DNA of 64,000 bases, taken from the NCBI GenBank assembly GCA_903928895.1, contig CAIYSR010000093.1:62001-126000 (forward strand), read 5' to 3'. This stretch comes from an uncultured Rhodospirillales bacterium (lineage in GTDB: Bacteria; Pseudomonadota; Alphaproteobacteria; Acetobacterales; Acetobacteraceae). A program made the translations under genes and the position numbers. Position 1 is the first letter of the stretch; the number at the start of each line of letters is the position of its first letter. This document shows, piece after piece, positions 34,394-44,605 of this stretch. The notes under the pieces are model-generated. The model searched no databases. It was not told the origin of the DNA and was given only the letters and a program-made list of their open reading frames with translations.

Positions 34394-35115
34394 GCTTCGC
34401 CGCCATTGTAACGGGCGGGGCCTCTGGCATCGGGGCGGCGATATGTGCCGCGATGCTTGAGGCCGGCTATACCGTGATTTCGCTCGACCGCGCGACCCAG
34501 CCGGCACGCGGGGCGAGGTTTCATGCCGTGCGGGTGGATCTGGCCGAAGAAGCGGCGACGCGGGCGGTGGCGGGGGAGGTGTGTGCGTCCTTCGCGGTGA
34601 GCCATGTGGTGCATAATGCCGGGATCATCCGACCGGCGTTGCTGGCTGATGTGGTTCCGAAGGATGTGAGTGATCTGGCGGGCCTGCACCTGGTGGCGCC
34701 GCTGCTGCTGGTCCAGGCGGCGCTGCCGGGGATGCGGGCGGCGCGGTTCGGGCGGGTGATACTGCTGTCGTCGCGGGCGGCGCTGGGGTTGGCGACGCGC
34801 TCGGCCTACGCGGCGACCAAGGCGGGGGTGATCGGGCTGGCGCGGACATGGGCGCTGGAGCTGGCGCGGGATGGGATCACCGTGAATGCGATCGCGCCGG
34901 GTCCGATTGGCGGGACCGCGATGTTCCATGACGTGGTGCCGGCGGGGAGCGCGCGCGAGGTGGCGCTGGCGCGCGGGATTCCGGTGGGACGGCTTGGGAC
35001 GCCGGAGGATGTGGCGGCAGCTGCGATGTTTTTCGCCGGGGCGGGGGCTGGGTTCGTGACGGGGCAGACGTTGTTCGTCTGCGGCGGTTCGAGCGTCGGC
35101 ACCCTGACGGTATGA
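34390..35115 (+). CDS. Short-chain dehydrogenase/reductase (3-oxoacyl-ACP-reductase-like)
   Basis: A 241-residue classical SDR. The cofactor motif TGGASGIGAAI is at residues 8-18, the NAG motif is VVHNAGII, and catalytic Ser and YAATK are intact (LLSSRAALGLATRSAYAATK). An Asp after the second beta strand (ISLDRA) suggests NAD preference. The C-terminal GQTLFVCGGSSVG is typical. The GTG start overlaps the cyclase stop. It ends the operon; the next gene is on the other strand only 6 bp away. The substrate is unknown; it could recycle a hydroxy or oxo intermediate. Confidence 0.88.
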   Translation: MSFAAIVTGGASGIGAAICAAMLEAGYTVISLDRATQPARGARFHAVRVDLAEEAATRAVAGEVCASFAVSHVVHNAGIIRPALLADVVPKDVSDLAGLHLVAPLLLVQAALPGMRAARFGRVILLSSRAALGLATRSAYAATKAGVIGLARTWALELARDGITVNAIAPGPIGGTAMFHDVVPAGSAREVALARGIPVGRLGTPEDVAAAAMFFAGAGAGFVTGQTLFVCGGSSVGTLTV

Positions 35116-35121
35116 ACCCGG

Positions 35122-35958
35122 TCAGCGTCGCCGGCGCCAGAGGCCGAGGCCAGCGAGACCGGCACCGAGCAGGGCCATCGAGGCGGGTTCGGGGGCATTG
35201 GCGACGCTGCCGCCGGCACCGGCCTGGTACGGGGCGGTGACCTGGGTCGCGGAGAGGGCGCCCTGGTAGATGCGCACGTCGGAAAGGGCGCCGCTGAGGC
35301 GGTAGCAGCAGTCGTTCTCGCCGGCGCCCAGGTAGGTATGCGCGGTGGAGAGGTTGGGGTTGGTCTGGCCGTAAGTGATAGGGGTGCCAGCGAGGGGCGC
35401 GCCGTTGACGTAGACGTAGGTCGTGTTGCCGCCGTCGGCGTTGATGAAGGGATGGGTGCCGCTGCCGAGCAGCAGGCGGTTGATGCAGCAGCCGCCAAAA
35501 TCCTGGCTGACGATGCCATTTTAGCCGGTGTAGCCACCGCTGACTTCGACCCAGGCGGAGAAGGTGAAGCCGGGGACGCCGGTATAGCCGCTGAGGCCGG
35601 TGAGGATTTCGAAGACGGAGGACTGGTTGAGGACAGCCGAAGACGTACCGGCGGCGGAGCCGGTGCCTTGGCTGACGTTAGAAAGGTTGGTCGCATTGTT
35701 GCCGTAGCCCGAGGAGTCCAGGCCGAGGTTGCCGGCATTGGCGAAGGTGAAGTCGGCGATCAGAGTTTGCGCGTCGCCAGGCGCGGCATGCGCAGCCAGC
35801 GCGACTAGGACGGCGGGTGGCACCCAGCGCAGCTGACCTGAGTTCAGCAGCACCAGCGCCGTTCGCACTGGCGCATCGGTGGTCGCGACGGCCCGCTTGG
35901 CGGGCCTCGGCCATAGTTTTCGTGCTTTTTTCAAAAGGGATCGGCCCTTGGTTTTCAA
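35122..35958 (-). pseudogene. PEP-CTERM LamG-like (concanavalin A fold) exported protein interrupted by an in-frame stop
   Basis: Two halves lie in the same frame, separated only by one TAA at 35523-35521. The upstream half carries a hydrophobic signal-type segment (VPPAVLVALAAHAAPGDAQ) and LIADFTFANAGNLGLDSSG, FTFSAWVEVSGGYTG. The downstream half resumes NGIVSQDFGG, continues with LamG strands (YVYVNGAPLAG, LSGALSDVRIYQGAL) and ends with a PEP-CTERM sorting signal: NAPEPASMALLG, a hydrophobic helix and WRRRR. The frame's first start (TTG at 35958) lies inside an AT-rich repeat; a GTG at 35853 just before the signal segment is more plausible. It is probably a recent nonsense mutation or a sequencing error. 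Confidence 0.8.
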
Positions 35959-35976
35959 AAAAAAGAAACAAGACCC
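35915..35976. repeat. AT-rich dispersed hairpin repeat, copy A (divergent)
   Basis: TTTTTTCAAAAGGG and CCCTTGGTTTTCAAAAAAAAG-type segments form an A/T-rich imperfect hairpin directly beside the stop of the OppF-like gene (35977). It shares the (C)TTTTTTTxAAAAAAAG(AA) core with copies at 39718, 50366 and 50497. Placed at a transcript 3' end, it probably acts as a terminator. Confidence 0.55.
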
Positions 35977-36941
35977 CTATCCGATAAGGTGGCAGGCGAC
36001 GGCGTGGCCCTCGTGCCGCACACGTAGAACGGGGGCCTCAGAGCGGCAGCGCGCGATGGCAACCGGGCAGCGGGTGTGGAAGCGGCAGCCGGCGGGCGGG
36101 TTCATCGGCGAGGGAAGGTCGCCTTCCAGCACAATCCGTTCGCTCCGCGCCCGCGGGTCGGCGATCGGGGCGGCGGCGATCAGGGCTTGCGTGTACGGGT
36201 GCAGAGGGGTGGCGAACAGAGCGGATTTTGGCGCAATTTCGACGATTTCGCCGAGATACATCACCGCGATGCGGTGGCCGATATGTTCAACCACGCCGAG
36301 GTCATGGGAGATGAAGAGATAGGCGATATTGCGCTCTTCCTGCAGGTCCATCAGCAGGTTCAGAACCTGCGCCTGGACGGAGACGTCAAGCGCCGAGACC
36401 GCTTCGTCCGCGACGATCAGGCCCGGGTCGAGGGCGAGGGCACGGGCGATGCCGAGGCGCTGGCGCTGGCCGCCGGAAAACTCGAAGGCATAGCGGCGCA
36501 TCGCATCCGCGCGCAGCCCCACCCGGTCAAGCAGCGCCGCGACTTTTTCGGTGCGGCCGGCGGCGTTGAGATCACCGTAGTTCTCAAGCGGTTCGGCCAC
36601 GATGGTGCCGACGGTGAGGCGGGGGTTGAGGGAAGAATAGGGGTCCTGGAACACCATCTGGGCGTGGCGGCGATGCGGGCGCATGGCGGCGTCGCCGAGA
36701 TGGGTGACGTCGGTACCGCGCAGGTGGATGGTGCCGGCAGTGGATTGCATCAGGCGCAGGATGAGGCGGCCGACCGTTGATTTGCCGCAGCCACTTTCTC
36801 CCACCAGGCACAAGGTCTCGCCCGGCGCGATCGACAGGGTGACACCATCGACGGCGCGCACGGTGGCGACCTGGCGTTGCAAGAAGCCGCGGCGGACCGG
36901 GAAATGCTTGGTCAGGCCGGAGACGGCGACGACGGGTTCGC

Positions 36942-36945
<4 letters not shown>
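35977..36945 (-). CDS. Oligopeptide ABC transporter ATP-binding protein (OppF/DppF-like)
   Basis: A 322-residue ATPase. Walker A is [13 protein letters not shown]-loop [15 protein letters not shown], signature [15 protein letters not shown], Walker [13 protein letters not shown], and H-loop [20 protein letters not shown]. The oligopeptide-family tail [18 protein letters not shown] carries the cysteines typical of OppD/F-type subunits. It is the last gene of the second peptide-type transporter operon and overlaps the OppD-like gene by 4 bp. Repeat copy A follows its stop. Confidence 0.94.
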
Positions 36946-37922
<977 letters not shown>

Positions 37923-37924
37923 CG

Positions 37925-38746
37925 TCACATCCGCCTCGCCAGCCGGACGTCGAGAAAATCGCGCAACCCGTCGCCGACCAGGTTGACGGCAAGGATCACC
38001 AGGGCGAGCGCGGTGCCGGGGGCGAAGACGGTCCAGGGGGCGCGGGCCACGAAGAGACGGGACTGGGCGATCATGTTGCCCCAGGTTGGGATTTCCGGGG
38101 GCACGCCGGCGCCAAGGAACGAGAGTCCGGCCTCGATCAGGATGGCGGAGGCGGCGATGTAGGTGGCCTGCACGATCAGGGGGGCGACCGTAGAGGGAAG
38201 GATATGTCGTATAACTATTTTCCCGCCGCGGCTGCCGCCGGAGACGGCGGCCTCGATATAGGGCATCTCGCGCACCGTCAGCACCACCGAGCGCACCAGG
38301 CGAACGACGCGGGGGATTTCGGGAATTGTAATGGCGACGATGACGATGAAGACGCTGGCCTTGTTCAATGAGACCAGCGCGATCGCCAGCAGGATCGCCG
38401 GGATCGACATCAGCCCATCCATGAACCGCATAACCAGGGTATCGACCCTCCTCCAGTATCCGGCGGCAAGTCCGATGAACAGGCCGATGGCGACCGAGAG
38501 CGCGGCAACTGTGAGGCCGACGAGCAGGGAGATGCGGGCGCCGTGCAGAGTGCGGGCGTAGACGTCGCGGCCGAGATGGTCGGTGCCGAGCCAATAATTG
38601 GCGTTGGGCGATTGCAGCCTGTCATTCGGCGTCAGCAGTTGTGGATCGCCGGTGACCCAGGGGGCGGCGATGGCCGCAAGGGCGACCAGGATCAGCAGGA
38701 TGGCGCCGATGACGATGGTGGGGTTGCGGCGGGCGAAGCGCTTCAT
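37925..38746 (-). CDS. Oligopeptide ABC transporter permease (DppC/OppC-like)
   Basis: A 273-residue inner-membrane permease. The N-terminal helix [21 protein letters not shown] is followed by [22 protein letters not shown], the C-subunit hallmark. The EAA loop is [24 protein letters not shown], and the C-terminal region [19 protein letters not shown] is conserved. The ATG overlaps the DppB-like stop as ATGA. Confidence 0.93.
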   Translation of the reverse strand: MKRFARRNPTIVIGAILLILVALAAIAAPWVTGDPQLLTPNDRLQSPNANYWLGTDHLGRDVYARTLHGARISLLVGLTVAALSVAIGLFIGLAAGYWRRVDTLVMRFMDGLMSIPAILLAIALVSLNKASVFIVIVAITIPEIPRVVRLVRSVVLTVREMPYIEAAVSGGSRGGKIVIRHILPSTVAPLIVQATYIAASAILIEAGLSFLGAGVPPEIPTWGNMIAQSRLFVARAPWTVFAPGTALALVILAVNLVGDGLRDFLDVRLARRM

Positions 38747-39684
38747 CCGCGGACCCGCGGGTCGAACAGCGTGTAGGACAGGTCCACCAGCAGGTTCACC
38801 AGCACGTAGACGCCGGAGAACACCATGATGACGCCCTGGATGATCGGGTAGTCGCGCCGGGCGATGGCATCGACCACGAGGCGGCCGATGCCGGGGATGT
38901 TGAAGACGGTCTCGGTGATGACGACGCCACCGATCAACAGGGCGACGCCGTTGCCGACCACGGTGGCAATGGGCACGGCGGCGTTTTTCAGCGCGTGGCG
39001 GAACAGCATGCGGCGGTTCGCAACGCCCTTGGCCTTGGCGGTGCGCATGTAGTCCTCGGCCAGCACGTCCAGCATCGTGGTGCGGGTGATCCGCGCGATC
39101 AGGGCGACATAGGCCATGCCGAGGGCCACCGAGGGCAGCACCAAGTTGCGCAGCCATAGCCCGACCCCGTCGGCGATCGGCACGTAGCCTTGCACCGGCA
39201 GCCATTTGAGGTTGATGGCAAACACGAAAATCAGCACGTAGCCGACCACGAACACCGGCACGGAGAAGCCGAGCACAGCGAAGCCCATCACCAGGCGGTC
39301 CACCAGCGAGCCGGCGCGGGCAGCCGCGAGCACCCCCAAACTGATGGCGAGGAAGACAGCGACCAGCAGCGTGGTGATGGCGAGCGAAATCGTCGGCTCC
39401 GCGCGCTGGGCGATCAGCGAGGCGACCGGGTCACCCCAGAACATGGAATGCCCGAGATCCCCGGTCAGGAGCGCGCCGACCCAGACCAGGAACTGTTTCC
39501 AGACCGGCAGATCGAGCCCGAGCTGGGTGCGGATGCGGGCGATATTCTCGGGCGAGACGTTCTCCCCGGCGATGATCGAGGCGGGATCACCGGGCGCCAG
39601 ATGGAGCAGCAGAAACACGCAAACCGCCACCACCGCCATGACCGGCAACATGGAAACCAGCCGCCTCAGTATAATCCCCGTCAT
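38743..39684 (-). CDS. Oligopeptide ABC transporter permease (DppB/OppB-like)
   Basis: A 313-residue inner-membrane permease with six helices, starting with MTGIILRRLVSMLPVMAVVAVCVFLLLHLAPGDPA-type N-terminal sequence. GDLGHSMFWGDPV and the EAA loop YMRTAKAKGVANRRMLFRHALKNAAVP are typical of B subunits. It is separated from the binding-protein gene by 166 bp that hold a strong hairpin repeat, so expression of the membrane part may be lowered relative to the binding protein. Confidence 0.93.
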   Translation of the reverse strand: MTGIILRRLVSMLPVMAVVAVCVFLLLHLAPGDPASIIAGENVSPENIARIRTQLGLDLPVWKQFLVWVGALLTGDLGHSMFWGDPVASLIAQRAEPTISLAITTLLVAVFLAISLGVLAAARAGSLVDRLVMGFAVLGFSVPVFVVGYVLIFVFAINLKWLPVQGYVPIADGVGLWLRNLVLPSVALGMAYVALIARITRTTMLDVLAEDYMRTAKAKGVANRRMLFRHALKNAAVPIATVVGNGVALLIGGVVITETVFNIPGIGRLVVDAIARRDYPIIQGVIMVFSGVYVLVNLLVDLSYTLFDPRVRG

Positions 39685-39717
39685 CGGGAGACCGCGCAGC
39701 CGCTAGAGCAGGCATGG

Positions 39718-39790
39718 ACAAAAGTTTTTGGCTCCCTTTTTTCAAAAAGGGAGTGCGGTTCTTTTTTGAAAAAAAGAACCAAAAAACTTT
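39718..39790. repeat. AT-rich dispersed hairpin repeat, copy B (double hairpin)
   Basis: CTCCCTTTTT pairs with AAAAAGGGAG (39732-39753), and GGTTCTTTTTT pairs with AAAAAAAGAACC (39757-39780). Outer arms AAAGTTTTTGG and CCAAAAAACTTT also match, giving a potential three-way structure. It lies between the binding-protein gene and the permease of the same operon, where it could act as a partial terminator or RNA stabiliser. Confidence 0.7.
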
Positions 39791-39850
39791 CACCCATGTT
39801 GTCCTGCATCGGCACCGCGTGCCCCCGGCGAGGGGGGCGGGTTGCGGTGA

Positions 39851-41455
39851 TCATGCCTTGGCGACGTTCCAGAACGGGACGGCCTCGGGCACCTTGAGCC
39901 AGCCGGTGACGTTCTTGCGGTGGGCAGCGGGTTGGCGCCATTGGCCATAGTACATGTGGGGCACGATGTCCCACGCGTTCTCCTGGATTTCCCGCCCGAC
40001 CGCCTGGCGTTCGGCCAGCGTGCCGGCGTTGATCCATTTGGCGCGCAGGGCTTCGTTCTTATCGTCCGTTGGCCAGCCGAACCAGCCTTTGTCGCCGGTC
40101 GTGGCCATGCCGCCGATCATGTAGGGGTTGGCGTTGGACAGGCCGCCCGAGGAGGTGAAGAAGATGTTCCAGCCGCCCTGATCGGGCGCGCCCTTGTTGG
40201 CCCGGCGCTGGACGACGTTGGCCCAGTCCATCGGCTGAAGCGAGACGTTGTAGCCGGCGGCGCGGAGCTGCTGGGCGAAGACGGTGGCGGCGTTCATCAT
40301 GTAGGGGATATTGGTGGCCTGCAGCACCACCACTGGGCGGCCGTCATAGCCGCCTTCCTTCATCAGTTCGCGGGCCTTGGCCAGGTTCTGGCCGCCCTTG
40401 AACCAGCCGGTGTTGGCATCGTTTTCCATCGGCGAGCCGCAGGTCATCCAGCCGCCGCAGGCGTTGTACCATTTCCGATCCACGAAGGTCGGCTTCATCA
40501 TCTCCTCCTGGTTGACGATATAGAGGAGGGATTGGCGCAGCTTCTGGTTGTTGAAGGGCGCGTGGAGCCAGTTGATGCCGATGTAGCCGACGGTGCCGAG
40601 GTCAGCGAGGTTGATGAGGCTGATGGCGGGATCGGTCTGGATCTGGTCGAGCAGGTCGATGGGGGGGATTTCGTAGAAGTCGATTTCGCCGGCCTGCAGG
40701 GCTGCCACAGCAGTCTGGCTGTCCGGCATGTTCTGGAAGATGACGCGGTCGACCTTGACGATCTTGCCGCCGGCCGAGGCACTCGCGGGCTCCGCGCGCG
40801 GATTGTAGGTGGGGCTCTTGTCGTAGATGTACTGCGAGCCGGCGCGGGTCTCGCTTTGGTTCATCACGAAGGGACCGGAGCCGATGATGGTGTCGATCTT
40901 CTGCATCGGATCGGTTTCGGCCTCCTTTTTGCGCATCACGAACAGCACAGGGGTGGAGGGCGAGGAGAACCCGTCGAGCAGGAGCGGGAAGCGCTCCTTC
41001 AGCGAGACAACGAAGGTCTTGTCGTCCTTGGCGGAGATGTCCTTGGTGCGTTGGAGCATGAGCTGGCCGGTGCCGGAGCGGACGGCCCAGCGGCGGATGG
41101 AGGCGGCGGCGTCGTGCGCGGTCACCGCGGTGCCGTCGGAGAATTTCAGGCCATCGCGCAGTTCGAACGTCCAGGTCAGCTGGTCGTCGGAGACGCCGTA
41201 TTTGGAGACCATCTGCGGCTTGGGTTCGAGCTTGTCGTCGACGCCGAAGAGCTGATCATAGACCATCGCACCGTGGTAGGCGGACATGTTGGCGGTGGTC
41301 CAGATCGGGTCATAGGTCGGGATGTCACCGTGCATCACGGCGCGCACGGTGCGTGACGCCGGCGGTCGGCTCTGGGCGCGCAATACCCCCGGCGCCGACG
41401 CGGCCCCCGCCGCAGCCAGTCCGGTTTGCAGCATCGTCCGACGTGTCGTTTTCAT
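39851..41455 (-). CDS. Family 5 ABC transporter substrate-binding protein (Tat-exported)
   Basis: A 534-residue periplasmic binding protein. The N-terminus MKTTRRTMLQTGLAAAGAAS has the twin-arginine signal, with cleavage likely after VLRAQ or nearby. Core family 5 strands include DIPTYDPIWTTANMSAYHG, LRDGLKFSDGTAVTAHDAAAS, IIGSGPFVMNQSE and ALQAGEIDFYEIPP. Two cysteines (YNACGGWMTCG) are near the centre. It begins the second peptide-type transporter operon and is divergent from the Ldh-type gene. The ligand is unknown. Confidence 0.93.
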   Translation of the reverse strand: MKTTRRTMLQTGLAAAGAASAPGVLRAQSRPPASRTVRAVMHGDIPTYDPIWTTANMSAYHGAMVYDQLFGVDDKLEPKPQMVSKYGVSDDQLTWTFELRDGLKFSDGTAVTAHDAAASIRRWAVRSGTGQLMLQRTKDISAKDDKTFVVSLKERFPLLLDGFSSPSTPVLFVMRKKEAETDPMQKIDTIIGSGPFVMNQSETRAGSQYIYDKSPTYNPRAEPASASAGGKIVKVDRVIFQNMPDSQTAVAALQAGEIDFYEIPPIDLLDQIQTDPAISLINLADLGTVGYIGINWLHAPFNNQKLRQSLLYIVNQEEMMKPTFVDRKWYNACGGWMTCGSPMENDANTGWFKGGQNLAKARELMKEGGYDGRPVVVLQATNIPYMMNAATVFAQQLRAAGYNVSLQPMDWANVVQRRANKGAPDQGGWNIFFTSSGGLSNANPYMIGGMATTGDKGWFGWPTDDKNEALRAKWINAGTLAERQAVGREIQENAWDIVPHMYYGQWRQPAAHRKNVTGWLKVPEAVPFWNVAKA

Positions 41456-41680
41456 CGTGCGGCCCCCATTTTTGCAGCGGCCGGACCACCTGCGGGCTCG
41501 GACCTCGCTGAGACTGCCGAGACTAGCCATCGAACGGCCGCGACCACAAGCGGGGATCCGCGGAATGATTGCCAGATTGACCGCGGAGCCCCTAGGTTGA
41601 GCCGGCGTGAGGCAAGGAACGTCCCATGGAACCTGCGTCCGAATTTGCAGCACCGCTTTGCCGGAAGGGGGGATCGCCCG

Positions 41681-42733
41681 ATGGCCCGAGCCTCGGCTGA
41701 GCGTCTCATCGAGGTCGGCACCGCCTTGCTCATCGCCGCCGGTGCGTCGGCACGCGAGGCTGCGATTGTCATGCGCCATTGCATCGACGCCAACCTGGCC
41801 GGTCACGACAGCCACGGCATCATCCAGATCCCGTCCTATATCGACCGGATCAAGGCCGGCCACATCGTCCCGGGCGCGGCGTGGGAGATCGTCCAGGAGT
41901 CGGCCACCACCACGGTGGTCGACGGCAACTGGGGCTTCGGCTACGTCGCCAACGAGCGGGCAATGCAGTACACGATCGACAAGGCCCGCGGTGCCAACGT
42001 CGCCGCGGCCACGGTCTTTCGCCAGGGCCATATCGGGCGGCTCGCGACCTATTCGCTGATGGCCGCCGAGGCGGGGATGATCGGGCTGATCACCGCCGAT
42101 TCCGGCCGTGCGCCCAAGCATGTCGCGCCGTTCGGCGGGCGCGAGGCCCGGCTCGGCACCAATCCGATCTCGATCGCGGTCCCGTCGGACCTCGATGGCC
42201 CACTGTTCCTTGACATGGCCACCTCCGCGGTCGCCGCGGGCAAGATATCGCTTGCCTCGGCACGCGGCACGGCTATTCCCGAGGGCTGGATTCTTGACGC
42301 CGCCGGCAACGCCACCACCGACCCGAAACAATTGCGCGCCGGCGGCGCCTTGTTACCGCTCGGCGGCTCCGAGGGCTACAAGGGCACCGGGCTTGCGGTG
42401 ATGGTCGAGATCCTGTGCGGCCTGCTCACCGGACTGGGCTTCGGGGTCGATCCCAGCGGGCGGCACAATGACGGCTGTTTCATGGCGGTCTTCAATGTCG
42501 CGGCGTTCCGCCCGCTCGCAACATTCAAGCGCGAGGTGACGGAGTTCGCAGCCTATCTCAAATCGACCCCGCCGGCCGCCGGCAGCGCCGGCGTTTACTA
42601 TCCAGGCGAAATCGAGCATCTGAAGGCCGTGCAACGCAAGCGCGACGGCATCGAGGTGGAGGACGCCACCTGGACGAAACTGCGTGACCTCGCCACCGGC
42701 TATGGGCTTGCGGATCGGCTCGGGCTCGTTTGA
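41681..42733 (+). CDS. Ldh family (malate/L-lactate/ureidoglycolate type) NAD(P)-dependent dehydrogenase
   Basis: A 350-residue oxidoreductase of the type 2 malate/L-lactate dehydrogenase fold. Characteristic segments are ANLAGHDSHGIIQIPSYIDRIKAGHI, FRQGHIGRLATYSLMAAEAGMIGL, PFGGREARLGTNPISIAVPS and GYKGTGLAVMVEILCG. The conserved histidine in GHDSHG is the proposed catalytic/proton-shuttle site. A GGGGGG stretch lies 8 bp upstream of the ATG. It reduces or oxidises 2-oxo/2-hydroxy acids. Physiological substrate is unknown; the setting suggests a role in the catabolic island. Confidence 0.9.
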   Translation: MARASAERLIEVGTALLIAAGASAREAAIVMRHCIDANLAGHDSHGIIQIPSYIDRIKAGHIVPGAAWEIVQESATTTVVDGNWGFGYVANERAMQYTIDKARGANVAAATVFRQGHIGRLATYSLMAAEAGMIGLITADSGRAPKHVAPFGGREARLGTNPISIAVPSDLDGPLFLDMATSAVAAGKISLASARGTAIPEGWILDAAGNATTDPKQLRAGGALLPLGGSEGYKGTGLAVMVEILCGLLTGLGFGVDPSGRHNDGCFMAVFNVAAFRPLATFKREVTEFAAYLKSTPPAAGSAGVYYPGEIEHLKAVQRKRDGIEVEDATWTKLRDLATGYGLADRLGLV

Positions 42734-42736
42734 GAT

Positions 42737-44062
42737 TCAGGGGACGGGCAGGCCGAGGTTCTCGCGTAGCGTCGGCCCCACATAGTCCAGGTGGTAGAGC
42801 CCTCGGCGCTGGAGTTCCGGCACCACGTGATCGACGAAATCGATGTAGCCGCCGGGCACATGGGTGGCCGCGACCACGAACCCGTCGCAGGCACCGGCGG
42901 TGAACAACTCCTCCAGTCGGTCCGCCACCTCCTTGGGTCCGCCGACCATGGCGCCATGGGGGCGGGCCCGGCCGCTGAAGTGGATGAAGTCGCGCACGGT
43001 AGGGTTGGTCTTGCCGCTGGCGCGCACGACCCCGTCGCGCATGGTCTGCATGCCGCTGATGCCGGCGAGTTCCGCGTCGCTGAAGGCCTCGTCCATGGCT
43101 TTCTTGGCGAAGTCGAAATCGAGCGCCTCCGACAGCAGCGACAGCGCGTCGATTTCGAGCGGCAGCTTCTCGATGGCCGCCATCTTGTCCTCCGCCTCGG
43201 CCTTCGTGGCGGCAACGACGGTGGTGGCGAGCGTGCAGATCGAGAGGTGATCGGGGTTTCGCCCGCAAGCAGCGGCGGCGTCCTTGATGGTGCGATACTG
43301 CATCTGCCCGGCTTCCACCGTGCGTGCGGCGGCGAAGATCACCTCGGCCCATCGTCCGGCGAAGCGCCGCCCGCGGCCGGACTGCCCGGCCTGGATGATG
43401 ACAGGATGGCCCTGTGGCGTGCGCGGCACGGTGAAGGGCCCGCGCGAGGTGAAGAATTCGCCCTTGTGGTCCAGTCGGCGCAGCTTGGCGCCGTCAGCAA
43501 ATCGGCCCGACTCGCGATCCAGGATAAGGGCGTCGGCGTCCCAGCTTTGCCAATGGCCGAGCACCACCTCCATGAACTCGTCGGCGCGATCGTAGCGCAG
43601 GTCATGCTCCAGCACAGCCGTGCGCCCCATGTTGAAGGCCTCGCCCTCGTTCAGCGAGGTGACCACGTTCCACGCTGCCCTGCCGCCGGTGAGGTGATCC
43701 ACGGTGGCGAATTGGCGGGCAACGTGGAACGGCTCGTAATAGGTCGTCGAGCAGGTGGCGCCGAGTCCAAGCCGGGTGGTGGCCATGCCCATGGCCATCA
43801 GCACGGCCACCGGGTCGAGCTTCACGCAGCGGATGCCGTGCTCGACGGCATGGGTGTGATCGGCGCCGTAGCGGTCGGGCAGCGCCAGGCGGTCGTCGAA
43901 GAATCCGAGATGGAACTTGCCGCGTTCGAGGACGCGCCCGATCTCCTGATAGTAGGCGGCAGACATGAAATCGAGCCGGGATTCGGGATGCCGCCATGAC
44001 ATCGGCAGGTTCGTGCAGTTCTGCGCCTGCAGGAAGCCGACCATCACCATTTGCCGCGCCAT
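42737..44062 (-). CDS. NtaA/SnaA/DszA-family flavin-dependent monooxygenase
   Basis: A 441-residue bacterial luciferase-like (LLM) monooxygenase that uses reduced FMN from a separate reductase. Typical segments are MVGFLQAQNCTN at the N-terminus, LGLGATCSTTYYEPFHVARQFATVDHLTGGRAAWNVVTS, and GHPVIIQAGQSGRGRRFAGRWAEVIF. Relatives attack nitrilotriacetate, dibenzothiophene sulfone and other N- or S-containing compounds. It converges with the Ldh-type gene, with 3 bp between stops. No flavin reductase gene is adjacent. Confidence 0.92.
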   Translation of the reverse strand: MARQMVMVGFLQAQNCTNLPMSWRHPESRLDFMSAAYYQEIGRVLERGKFHLGFFDDRLALPDRYGADHTHAVEHGIRCVKLDPVAVLMAMGMATTRLGLGATCSTTYYEPFHVARQFATVDHLTGGRAAWNVVTSLNEGEAFNMGRTAVLEHDLRYDRADEFMEVVLGHWQSWDADALILDRESGRFADGAKLRRLDHKGEFFTSRGPFTVPRTPQGHPVIIQAGQSGRGRRFAGRWAEVIFAAARTVEAGQMQYRTIKDAAAACGRNPDHLSICTLATTVVAATKAEAEDKMAAIEKLPLEIDALSLLSEALDFDFAKKAMDEAFSDAELAGISGMQTMRDGVVRASGKTNPTVRDFIHFSGRARPHGAMVGGPKEVADRLEELFTAGACDGFVVAATHVPGGYIDFVDHVVPELQRRGLYHLDYVGPTLRENLGLPVP

Positions 44063-44219
44063 GCCGCTTACCGCCGTTTGTCTAGATTTGTATCAATTTG
44101 CATTGTTCTGACGCTGGACAACCCGCCGCGCCGCTGAGGGAGTATAACATATTCTTAACGTGAAAATGGGAGAATCGCGGGCCTCGCAGGAAGCGGCTGG
44201 ACGGTCATTGGGTGTCACG

Positions 44220-44411
44220 GTGTCTCATATCATTCGTTGCCTTCGTCGCTTCGGTCAGGATGAGCGCGGGATCACCGCGCTCGAATATACGCTGATCACC
44301 GTGATCCTGGGCACGGTCGTGCTGGCTGGCGTGGACGTGATCGGCAGCGGCCTGGGATCTGCACTTGGTTCAATCAGCGCGGCCCTGTCGACCCAGGTAA
44401 GTGGAATTTGA
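44220..44411 (+). CDS. Flp/Fap-type pilin, first of two
   Basis: A 63-residue prepilin. The GTG start (MSHIIRCLRRFG) is chosen because it gives exactly the same length as the second pilin, with the cleavage motif at the same residue, G17-ITALEYTLI. Glycine before the cleavage site, Glu at +5 and the following hydrophobic helix (ITVILGTVVLAGVDVIG) are Flp hallmarks. It would be cut by a TadV/CpaA peptidase. No tad/cpa assembly gene is in the window. Longer in-frame starts at 44160 and 44166 have no clear ribosome-binding site. Confidence 0.8.
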   Translation: MSHIIRCLRRFGQDERGITALEYTLITVILGTVVLAGVDVIGSGLGSALGSISAALSTQVSGI

Positions 44412-44605
44412 CACGATGACGCCGAAGTGTGTCGATTTTGACGATTGCGGCTGCGACTTTGGCAGCCAGGCGAAAAAAGCCTCATGAAGTGTCAGGGGCG
44501 GCTGCCGCCGGCTCGGAATTTTGGGTCGAGAATGATTCCCTAACCTTCTCTTAACCGTGTCAGATTACGTTCGATCGCGCGCGAACCCAAACCAAGGAGA
44601 CCAAA

